Part shown: positions 9,301 through 19,659 of the stretch, piece by piece | How positions within the stretch are numbered: position 1 is the first letter of the stretch | Layout: each line of letters opens with the position of its first letter | Source: Ophioderma brevispina | Lineage: Eukaryota; Echinodermata; Ophiuroidea; Amphilepidida; Ophiodermatidae | Assembly (NCBI GenBank): GCA_023653785.1 | Contig: JAMKCH010072371.1 | Coordinates: forward strand, 84,242 to 148,241 | Reading direction: 5' to 3' | DNA length: 64,000 nt | Program-made: the position numbers and the translations under genes | Notes under the pieces: generated by a model | Seen by the model: the letters and a program-made list of their open reading frames with translations, nothing else | Databases searched by the model: none | Told to the model about the DNA's origin: nothing

Positions 9301-12300
9301 TTCAAATTATAGCTGCTTGAAAAGAATAATATCTCTCTCAAGAATCAAACAAAATAACTATATTGCACACCGACAATTTGCATTGATGTTTAAAGTCGAT
9401 AATTCCAAAATTAACCACCATAATACATTTAAATTCAGAAAAAAATCTAAATTACAAAATACTTCTAAGATAAAGTGGCATACATAATCTGTTTGATAAA
9501 ATTTTGTACAGTTGACAAGTTTATTTTATTGCCGTTTTCTTTTTTGTAAAAAGTGCACTGAGTTTCAGTTACAAAATCACTAAACATAAACACAGGCAGA
9601 AATGTAAGCTTTGACTCTAAAACTGAAGCATGGTGACGGAAGATATCACATCAGGATATTGCAAGATAGTGACATTTTGGAGGATTTTCATTTTAAAAGT
9701 GAATTGTGGTTGTGATAGATTTCATTAAAAAAAATAATTTTTTTTAAATTTGAACAAAATATCCCAAATTTGGGATATTTTAACCATATTAACGACAAAT
9801 TATCCGGGCATATTATTATAACTTTATAAAAATGGTTGATTTTCCTCCAAAATAAGGCATATCAGCATTTACACAAAACACAAATATTAACATTTTGTCA
9901 TGAGTTTAAAGTTTTTTGGAGAGAGTTCTTCTTCTTCTTTGTTTTTGTTTTAGGGATTTTAAAAAGATGTTAACCTTCCCGTTTCTTTTTTTAAAAAAAC
10001 TTGTATAAAATTGAATTAAAAAGCTATAGTCAATTTGAAATTAAATTTGATAAACAGAATAATAAAGTGAAAGGGGGAACGGGAATTTTGGCGACAGCAC
10101 AAACTTTAATAGATTATTTGTTTGTTTTGTTTATTTTAATAAACTACAGAAATTACAACTATCATTATTCTGTTTTTATGGTTGGTGGTTAATATCTAAT
10201 TTAATATTTTAAAGGGGTTTTGTAAACTTGCATAATTATTAAGTTATGAGTTCAACAACCTCTGAACAGGTGCGCACTAAATTGGTTTTGACAAGAAATT
10301 TGGCAACAGGATAATTGATTGACGACTGCATCCCAATGCAACTACCAAATGCAAAAGTACGTTATTTGTAATTATGAAATTACGTGGAAAGACAGAGGGC
10401 GTTATAAGAATTCTATTTATTGACACTGTTTAATGTTGAACTTACCATTGCCATGGGGGCGGACAGGTGGATCCCAGTTGGAGTGACTCACTCATATATA
10501 CAATAGAATAAAATTAATGCTTTTACCTGGAATTCAGAATATCATTAATTACAACATTAACATGTTAAGGTGTATCTTACAAACCGGAAACCAATTTATT
10601 GTTTTACTATTTTCATTCTATTTTGGATGGAATTTCATTGACTTTCATAATTTTTTTAAAAGTCAGTTTGTAGTTCTTCAAGCTTTGCTCAGTATATTTT
10701 GACTTTGGGCGTGGTCGTGTCTGCAGTTGAGAAAGGGTTCCAGAGGCGGGTGATGACTGGGTATTGGCATGCTATTTTAACAAAGAGCGCTTTGCATGAG
10801 GCAATGTGGACATTGTCATTACCTTATGACCCAAATGGACTGGGCGCATTGACCGTCATTACAATAATTTTTAATTTTGTGTCATTGATTAACAATGGAT
10901 TATTCAAAGGTGATTTAGTCCTTTTTGTTAACCATCTTGGGTCACGCCAATATCAATAAATGTATCATGTTTTTTTAAGAAAAACTGTGTAAATGAGTTG
11001 TTAAGTTAAAGTGAAATGAAAGAACGCTTACAATGAAATAAAAGTATACTGTAAACGAATTTAAATAAAACACTTGAAAATGTATGTATTTGGTGAGTTA
11101 TTAAAGAGCTTAGCCTTGTGAATGTGTGGAGAATAACAAAAACACTGAGTAAACCTGTCCATCAATGTACTCTGTTTTTACATTGGGTGACTATTCACAG
11201 TTTATGTAAGAAATATACAGTCAAAACATGTAAAAGTTGTAATTTTAAGACATTTTTTTTTAAAATCCAGGATGGATGCCCGTATAATACTGTCAAATTT
11301 ACAATAGACCTATTTTCTGCTGTACCTAATCGTATAATTGACCATTCATAATGTATTAACGATGCATATACTAACTTTAAATAAGAGCCATAGCCGGGGG
11401 GTCTCACTTTTGGTTTGGGTAGGGATATGCGGCCGTTTAAACCACTACCCCGAAAATAGACCAAAAATGACAGATTTGCTACCCATTTGGTGGGGGTTTT
11501 GGGGCGAAGCCCCGGAAGCTGAGAGAAAACTAACTGTTAAAATGTATTTTGAGCCATTCTGGCAGCACTATTTTTCACATTTGTGGTTTGTAAGCATCTT
11601 CATATCTGGTTGACCACTGTAAAATATACTTACAACAGAAATGCAACCCTAAAGCGGCACTGGCATATTTTTACAAAATATGAAATATTGTCTTTTTGGA
11701 ACTTTTTTACCCTATTTTTTCTGTAAATTTCACTGTATTTTTTGTTCAGTGCAAACACTTGTTATGAGACCTGATGCAACAAGGGACGCTGATGCATGAT
11801 TATGATAAGCTAGATTGCAACTCGTATCATCTACAGGCATAAGAAAAGAAATAGCAAGCAAACAAACAAGTGATTCTCTGTGTGTTTTTTTTCGCTTGAA
11901 CCCTTCTTTTTCTTAAAACGCTATTTCCCAATAAATAAACATGTCAATTTGGGCAAAAATATTCTCGCCAGAAATAGTTTACTGAAATCGCTGGTAAGTT
12001 TTTACCGCATGGTTAGAATATTATCAGAACATTTTTGCCAGCTGTTGAACGTATCATGTTGCACGATACATTTTCCCGATCACGAAATAATACAGTTTTT
12101 CTCTGTATTTTGCAGGATGTGCCAGAAGACACTGAGCATAATTTGACCTTTCTAGAAAAGCATCGCCCGTATTATCATCATTATCATCGTCCTCGTCGTC
12201 ATCGTCGTCGTCGCCGTCGGAAAAAAAACACACCAAAATGGAGTCTAAAATTTAATAAAAGGACAGAACGAATGGCAAGATAACTGCATTTTTTAACATT

Positions 12301-12432
12301 GTGAAGACCGCTTATTTGTTTGGTCTTGCGGGACTTGTCTCAGCTCTTGGTGATCCGACCATGATCCGATGAAGCGGCTTCCCATATCTCCCACACCCCA
12401 ACCTTTTTTAACTTTGGATTGTTAAGCCACTG
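9301..12432. other. AT-rich DNA without recognised genes
   Basis: Several short frames (for example 10699-10959 and 11338-11613) show no family motif and no convincing splice context. One trinucleotide microsatellite lies at 12170-12225. Confidence 0.4.
12170..12225. repeat. Trinucleotide microsatellite (ATC/GTC type)
   Basis: A run of TCATCATT, CGTCCTCGTCG and TCGTCGTCGTCGCCG type triplets. The reverse strand would encode an Asp run, which explains an acidic open frame there that I do not consider a gene. Confidence 0.85.
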
Positions 12433-12789
12433 TTTAAAGGGGGATGGCCCGATTTAAGTAGATGAAGTTTCCATCTTGATAGAATGGACTTCACCCCAAA
12501 ACTCCATCTGTAAATTTTCGCGCCGATATTTCAAGCCGTTTTGATGTGAGACCTAAAAACGTGAGTTTGTAAGCCCCATAGACTGCTGTGTTAAATTAAT
12601 ATTGGTCGACCAAAATGGGGCATATTTTCGCTCATAACTTTCAAACTAAACGTCCTTTAGCCCTAAGATTTCACAGGGTAAATGAGAAAAATAGTAGCTT
12701 TCTTCTGATACCAAAATTTGGACCACTTCCGGTAAAATTTGGGGTCCCTGGGGACGAGGCTATTAGCGATCGGGCCATGGACCTTTAAA
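12433..12789 (-). mobile_element. Dispersed MITE family X, copy 1 (inverted)
   Basis: It begins TTTAAAGGGGGATGGCCC and ends GGGCCATGGACCTTTAAA. The inner phrases GTCCCTGGGGACGAGG, CCACTTCCGGTAAA, CCAAAATGGGGC and GTAAGCCCCATAGA are shared, in reverse orientation, with copies at 40158-40502 and 62492-62839. Lengths are 357, 345 and 348 bp. Terminal TTTAAAGG/CCTTTAAA repeats and similar length suggest one non-autonomous DNA transposon family. There is no coding capacity. Confidence 0.75.
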
Positions 12790-13122
12790 AAAATCGGCTA
12801 CGAAAAATGGTGACAATTTTGCTGTAAAAGACATGAGATATTGGTAATTCAAACGAGGTAATTAGTGTAGCAATGTCCCAGTGTCTTAGGGCAGGCTATA
12901 TAATTGAATATTTGTCAAAATTGTCCACCGCGCAATTCCAATAGAATGCAATTTTTTGTCAATCTGTGAGAAAAGGGTCATAGAATGACATATTAAAAGT
13001 CGTTATGCGTGGAAAATGCAAAAACAGGGGGGGTAAAGGGGGGGGGCAAAAATAACAAGTCTAAAACAGTGTAAATTGAGTTTATTTGTTTACCGATATA
13101 TTTGTCAGATTATGCTGATTAA

Positions 13123-13785
13123 CCATCGTCTACGTCAGCTAGCTATTATTTGTAACACGTCTAAACAGGGGGTTGTTGCAACCCCCATATATTTTCTATA
13201 CCGAACCCCTATGAACTTGAATTTGGCATCAATGGATATGGGTATCCTCTGTCTAGTAATACCAAAATAAGTACCAACATTCCCAGCACTTTGCTTTTTG
13301 ACATCATAATGCACGGCGCCCTTTTTAAGTGTACATCAAAAGTTTAGGAAAATTTGAATTTTAGCTTGAAAATCACACACAATTTCTACATGGTTTGTGA
13401 CCATAAGAAAGAAAAACACAAATTTAACTCAAAATGAAGTTAAGCTCAATAATATGAAACCTTTTACTGATAAGAGCAGTTTTATGGTGTATCCATAGTT
13501 TAGACTCAGTAAAGTACAGGGGGCTTCACCCCCACCCTCCCCTCCTCACACACACACAACTTTGGCAGCTTACCTTACCCCCGGGTAAAGTGATGGGTCC
13601 GAATTTTTTTCGCTAAAATGTGCGCAAAAGGATGTAAAAAAGATCGCCTAAAATATTTTGCAACACAAACGAACAATCGTGCATTTTTATTTTTTTTATT
13701 TTATTTCGTTTTGTTTTTTTTTTGCACCAGGAGAAACAAAAACTCGAGGGGAGGAGATTGGAACAACCCTCAGGTTAGACGAGGG
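13123..13785. mobile_element. piggyBac-like MITE, copy 1
   Basis: It is flanked by TTAA on both sides (13119-13122 and 13786-13789). The ends are CCATCGTCTACGTCAGC and the complement of CCCTCGTCTAACCTGAG. It shares inner phrases such as ACCAAAATAAGTACCAACAT with the second copy at 15823-16486, and is 663 bp against 664 bp. TTAA duplication and CCC-type termini are the piggyBac signature. No transposase is present. Confidence 0.8.
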
Positions 13786-14319
13786 TTAAAACAATATAGT
13801 TTGCCCTCTCTGTGGAAATAGCTCTAAGGCAAAGACGGTTCTAGGTCATCCTGGGGCTAAAATTTAAGAGTGCTCCGATTTCGTCGAAACTGGTGGAAAA
13901 TTATCTTAAACTATATAAGAACCTTTCTTTTAATCTCAAGGTGACACTTCAATGTGTACTTTTCAAGACTAAAGATGGCCACCCTTAAATTAAAGACTGT
14001 GTAGGCCTTCAACGCGTTTTGCTCTGGAGATATACAATGCATTGTGTGCAATAAATCCCTGTATAAACGTTGCGTCCTTTTTTTCATGTTCCACCCTTTC
14101 TACCAATCGTTAACGATTACTGGAATTTTGATGTGTCATTCTGTGAATGTTTCTATGTACAAATTCACATTTTTACTAATTTCACTATATAGGCTTCTAG
14201 AAAATATCAGATGGCTCGGCTATGGTAAGCCTAAAATCACATAAATCGAAGAAGTTCGCCGATATACCATGTTTTTTTCGTCCATAAATCTTTGGCGGTG
14301 GGGTTGTTTGTTGTCAAGA

Positions 14320-14670
14320 AAGCTAACTTTTTTTTGGTTTTCGTTGAAAATCCATGTTTATCGACTTATTTGGAGTTGATAAAGAATGGTTTTCGAATGA
14401 TGAACCCGGTTTCGAATGAAAAACCTTGTTTTTCAATTTAAAAAAACGGTAAAAACCTTGTTTATCGACTGGGAAACAATTTTTCGAATTTAAAAAACCG
14501 GGTTTATCAAGTTTTATAAACCATTTTTTTTTCAAACAAATCTGGTTTAAATTTGGTAGACATTTTAGGTCGAAAAACCAGGTTTTTCGAATGTCCGTAA
14601 AAACCTTGTTTTTCGACCAAAGTTTTGAAAACCTCGTTTCTTTTGGTTTATAAAGTATTAGTTCCCCATT
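14320..14670. repeat. Diverged short repeats (AAACCTTGTTTTTCGA type), block 1
   Basis: Phrases such as AAAACCTTGTTTATCGACT, AACCCGGTTTCGAATGA and CCAGGTTTTTCGAATG follow one another at about 30-40 bp. They are AT-rich and worn. Block 2 with the same motifs lies at 15250-15660. Confidence 0.5.
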
Positions 14671-14689
14671 TTAAAAAAAATGTATCACC

Positions 14690-15235
14690 TCAAACCTAAC
14701 TTGATAACAATGATATCAGTGGGTTGGGGAGAAGGGATGAACTTAAGGTATATAGTTGATGTAATGACGTTAAAGGTCATAGACAAATTGGGTAAAAAGA
14801 GGTCTCACTTGGTATAATGTTGGGAGGGAAAGACGTACGTCATTAAGAGAGGTGAAGTTAAAGGTCATGTGGGGTCATTTTTCCATAAAAGTTTTGCAAT
14901 TTGATTAAGGTTTGGGATTCCACCCAACATGGTAACAATGATAAGTCGGTGGGAGGTAAGGGGTGATCAGAAAGAGAAAGCCATATAAGGTTCAACTGGG
15001 TCAAAATATCTGACCCAGTTGAAGTTTTACAATTTCAGGTTACAGTTTCCCATTTTGAAAATATCACTTCCAATCAAATCACAATTGGTATCAATGATCG
15101 GTGGGTGGGAGAGAAGGAGTGACCTTACAGGGATTGAAGTTAAAGGTCTTTTATGAGGTCAAATTGGGTTAAAATAAGGCTATTTTCTTTAAAATTTCGA
15201 TGTGATCAGGGAAATACTCATGGTTCGAGAACTAT
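14690..15235. repeat. Diverged tandem repeat with about 180-bp period
   Basis: Three to four worn copies share GGTAACAATGATA, CGGTGGGAGG, GAAGGGGTGA, AAGTTAAAGGTC and GGTCAAATTGGGT phrases. The copies begin near 14690, 14880 and 15055, with a half-length sub-copy near 14810. Confidence 0.55.
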
Positions 15236-15249
15236 ATATCTGCGCTTGT

Positions 15250-15660
15250 TTGAATTCTGAAAAAAAAATGGTTTATCAATTTTTGATAAGCCATGATTTT
15301 TCAAATAAAAGATTCAATCGAAAAGCAAGTGTTCACCGATAAATCGTGCAGGATTTTTGATTGAAAACAGTTTTTCGCCGATGAACTATAGTTTTTCGAA
15401 TTTGAAAAACCTAATTTATCAAAGTTGATCAGTCTGGGTTTTCAAAATTCGAAAACTTTTTAATCGATTAATATGTTTTTTCCATTCGAAATGCTTGGTT
15501 TCGAAACTCTTTGTTTTTCGGCTTTTAAGACATTTTGACGTCAATAAAGTAGGCTTGACATGCAGGCTTTTTGGTTAAAAAGCTTGGTTTTCAGTGAAAG
15601 AAACGGGTTTTTTAATAAAAAACGTGGGTTTTCGTTTCGTTTTTTTTTTGCTTTCAGTTC
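15250..15660. repeat. Diverged short repeats, block 2
   Basis: The same AAACC..TTTTTCGAA-type vocabulary as at 14320-14670, bracketing the 180-bp tandem array. The two blocks may be the flanks of one composite element. Confidence 0.45.
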
Positions 15661-15822
15661 ATTTAAAGGTGGTTTATGCGCAAGTGGAGACTACTAGCTA
15701 AGCGAACCACAATCCAAGAATCCAATGAACTGCTATATACATGGTTTCAACAGTACGAATACTGAATAACAGTGAATATCGCCCTTCGAAAAGTTTCCAT
15801 CTACTGACACGCGTGCTATTAA

Positions 15823-16486
15823 CCCTCGTCTACCTGAGCCATTTTTTGTAACAAAATTCCCGAAGGGCATGAAGGGGGGGGGGAGGGGTTACACCCTCGT
15901 GATTTTCGTTATTGAACATTCGATTCCTGTAAATTTGGTACCACAGGATAGCTTAGAGTGTCTTCTTTCCATTGGTATCAAAATAAGTACCAACATCCCC
16001 ATTACTCTCTAAATGTAAAAAGAGTGAAAAAACGAGTGAATCTTAATTCACTGGAAAAAGAGTGTAAACCACTCAAAAATAGTTGCATGTGTTGGTTAAT
16101 CCACTCCAAAAAGAGACAAATCACTGAACTTTCACTCCAAAAAGAGTGAAAAAAAGAGTGCGAGTGAACACCACTCTAAAATGTGTTGTCCTCCATTTAA
16201 CTCACTCGTTGAAAGTGAACTTTACTCCTTTTTGAGTGAATATTTATAGTAGAACGAGTAATCACTATGTGTGTATGGAAATTGACAGTTTTGCTGACAT
16301 GCGAACTTTATGACGTCATTGTGACGTAAAGCTAGGCATGTTGATCTCATTTTGGTATTAATGGAAAGAGGAGGACCATAGCTATCTATTGGTACCAAAA
16401 TCAAGTGTCTGTGATATTCCTGTGTCAACCCCCCCCCCCCCCCCCCCTTTTTTTTTTTTTTTTTTTTTTCGTTCGGTAGACGAGGG
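15823..16486. mobile_element. piggyBac-like MITE, copy 2
   Basis: TTAA stands at 15819-15822 and 16487-16490. The left end is CCCTCGTCTACCTGAGCC, and the right end is its inverse, GGTAGACGAGGG. It shares ACCAAAATAAGTACCAACAT with copy 1. It contains a nested block of GAGTG/CACTC repeats (about 16000-16262) and a C-run followed by a T-run near its right end (about 16430-16470). Confidence 0.85.
16000..16262. repeat. GAGTG/CACTC repeat block, possibly nested element
   Basis: AAAAAGAGTGAAAAAA, ACCACTCAAAAATAG, CACTCCAAAAAGAG and TTTTTGAGTGAAT recur in both orientations, beginning with ATTACTC and ending with GAGTAAT. This palindromic vocabulary is absent from the sibling MITE, so it was probably inserted later. 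Confidence 0.5.
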
Positions 16487-16754
16487 TTAAACACCGGGTT
16501 AAACAGAGGCCCTATGATTTCAGAAATTCTATTCCTGTTTCTCTAAGGGAAAGGTCATTGAGGATTTGAGGTGGGCATAAAAATTATCATGGGCGGAGCA
16601 TTAACTTTTTAAATGGAGGTTTTACATACAAACTTGGCATTTTCCCTATATTAAAAATATGGGGAATGACAAATTTTTGAACAGAAGCAAGGGGAATGCG
16701 ATTTTTTTGTCGGAAAAAAATTAATTCCACTGGCATAAATAATAACTACTCCCT

Positions 16755-16935
<181 letters not shown>

Positions 16936-17191
16936 TGCTACACTGTGAAGCGCCCATACATCAATTCTGTTCTGCCTGGCTGCCCTCATGCAGTGAGTCC
17001 ATGTTCACACGTTAATTTGGGTTTTCTGGTTATTTTACATTTTGGGTATGTTAAGGGCTTATGTTGGGATTTCGGTATGGGCATAGTATATTACAGTGTA
17101 TGTTTAATTGTAATTTGGCTGTTTTGGCATGGGTGGTAGATTAAAGGGTTATGCTAACAAATGGGTTGTAGCAGTGGTTTATAATAGTCTA

Positions 17192-18046
17192 CAAGGGTGA
17201 GTCAAAAAAACTTTGACCCAGTTTGTTTCGCCATTTTTGAATTTTTAAGATACTATGTCTGAACATATGTGGTATCATCTAAAGCTTAGTTCAGTGTTTT
17301 TGCAACAAAGATTCATTCGCACGTAGGTATAGACCCGACACATTTGTTTGAATCAAGTACTCCTGTTTTGGCGCTTCTGGTCACGGATTCATCTTATAAA
17401 TGAACACGTTCAGCGAGTCAAATCAGTGGTCCAGAAGAAAATCAGGCACCTATTGACTCAGAATAAATGTGACGCTATGTAACCCCACAAATTCAGTCAC
17501 ATTGTCATCGATGCCCTCTTTACGTTTCACTGTACTTCCTCATCACCATAAAATAAACTTTGAACCATGAATAAAACTTGATACATTATCATTTTCTGGA
17601 TAAGTTTAATGATCATACAATATAGGAACAGACAATCGTGACTCCTTTTTGAGGTTTAAAGTATTGTCTATATTTGGGTAGACCAAATATTCCAACATCT
17701 TAAAAAATTGTTTCAAATAAAATTACCATTTTCACTATCGTTTAAAACCCCTAAGATACCACTTTTATTTGACTAAACATCGCCATTGCGCGTATCTCAT
17801 TTTGGGGGGAGTCCCAATTTGCTTATTGGCCACGTGCTTCAAATGGAATCCTGTGATAAGGGTAAAAACCTGACTACTTGATTCAAAAGACTGTAGCTCG
17901 CCTATACTTATCAGATTGGAATTTCTTTGCCAACAATTAAAGATAAGAAAATACAAAATTAAAAAAACAAAAAAACTAAAAAATTATTTATTTAAAAATT
18001 CAAAGTGGCGGCACAATTAGGGTCAGTTTTTTTTTGACTCACCCTT
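17192..18046. mobile_element. Mariner-like MITE, 855 bp
   Basis: The ends are inverse copies over about 54 bp: AAGGGTGAGTCAAAAAAACT, then GACCC and GAATTTTT, against the complement at 17995-18046. TA dinucleotides flank it (17190-17191, 18047-18048). TA duplication and GGGTGAGTCAAAAAAA-type ends fit the mariner group. There is no DDD transposase frame, so it is non-autonomous or badly decayed. Confidence 0.7.
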
Positions 18047-18109
18047 TAACAATTACAGGGGTTCCCATGTCACACCCCCTTAAATTTAATATGTCTTTTA
18101 TCTTGATAG

Positions 18110-18177
18110 GGATACAACTTTGTAAAAACATTTGAAGACTTAGTTATTGAATACGAATATCCCCCTGAAGGATAGAC
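18110..18177 (+). other. Possible isolated exon, plus strand
   Basis: Between an acceptor (TTTATCTTGATAG) and a donor (GATAGAC before GTAAGT), the sequence reads GYNFVKTFEDLVIEYEYPPE, then G and a stop codon two bases before the donor. The composition is protein-like and both splice signals are good, but the in-frame TAG and the small size leave it doubtful. It follows the mariner-like MITE by 63 bp. It could equally be a chance open stretch. I do not recognise the sequence. Confidence 0.25.
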
Positions 18178-18179
18178 GT

Positions 18180-19061
18180 AAGTATACTTCTCTAGATTTC
18201 ATTTCATTGGATTGGTTTTATAACCCAAAGAAATGATGGATAATATTTTTGATAAAGTTTTGTCCACTAGATCGCTTCAAGCAGCTAACTCCCAACTGCT
18301 TTAGATATCCTTAAGGTTCAGGACATCCCTGCTGATTCTGAAAATTTATTGGCAGGATATTTTGATGTTGAGAATGGGGACAACAGATTGGACCTCTGGT
18401 TCACTGTAATAATTCAGTATACTATTGAAACCCAAATGAGGTCCTTCTAATGTTAAAATATTTCATAAGCAATTTGGCACAAATACGTTCTGCACAAATT
18501 GGCAAAATTGAGTCCCAAATTGCCATTTTGTATCAGGGTTGCCTGAATCTCTTTTCACACATTTCTGTGAATGTGACAGGTTCTCTGCCTCTGGTGGCAT
18601 TCTTTGCAACAAATTTTTTATTTTGGTTTGTGCAAGCAAAACTGGTTGTCCAGTTCAAATTTTTTCTAAATTTGAGAAAAATGTTTGGTGTGGATAAAAC
18701 ATCTTATCTCGGTCTAGTAATGTGTAAGATTTACCTATTTTGTATTTTGAAATTTTACATCTATAGATTCAAATCAGAAAACTAATCCCAATTTTCACGG
18801 CCTGCCTCAAAGTGCAGATAAAAGTTAAAGATAGAGTATCAGATTGTGAAAAAAACGAGAAATTGGGTAAACATTTCAAAACATTTTTCCTTTGAGACTT
18901 GGCGAATATTAATTTACTAAATAGTAATTTTTTTTTCCCCTTTGTTTTTTTTCTAATAATAATTTTATAATTTTTTTTAAATTTGTGATTTTTTTTCAAA
19001 AAAAATTCTGGTATTGGCATGTGGTCTATTTGTTTCGTTATGTCCAGACATGTGTCTTGGT

Positions 19062-19107
<46 letters not shown>

Positions 19108-19650
19108 TGTGTGTATTTATCGGTTGTTTGTTTTGTTTGGTCCGTTTTTTGTGGTTCGTTTTTTGCTGTCTTTTGTGATCTGTGTCTTTTTTCTGATAAA
19201 GACCACCTCTTGTGCTGAGATTCTCATTGTCATGATTGTATTGGTATATCTGATTGAGAAAAAACAATAAATTTTTTTCAAAACATACACATTTCTAAGC
19301 ATCTTCTTAAAGAATTCCGATGTTACTAAAATCAAATATTGTCCCACGGATCCGTTTGGCGGCCATCTTGGATCTACGATCAGTCATATAAAGTGGTTTG
19401 ATTTAGTTGAAAAGTTCTCAAATCACATAACAATCAGAAAATAAATAAAGACTTTGCCATATTGGTGAATAGTGTAAAGGTCATTGAACTTTTGACCTTG
19501 TCATTGTACAGGGGCGCAACCTTTTCAAAATGCACACGTTACCGACACATTGCATTTCATTAATTTGAGATCATGTGCAATCTTAAAAAGTTGAATTTGA
19601 TAAGTCTGAAAATCATCTGGGATGTAAAACTAATAATTTGAAAAGAAGCA
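18180..19650. other. AT-rich DNA, poly-T tract, no recognised gene
   Basis: A 44-nt T run lies at about 19063-19106. Frames around it (for example 18450-18785) are hydrophobic only because the DNA is T-rich. I see no family match. Confidence 0.4.
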
Positions 19651-19659
19651 CAGACAAGA

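Noticed and set aside
12035..12283. Acidic/basic frames in the GTC/ATC microsatellite
   Set aside because: By-product of the triplet repeat.
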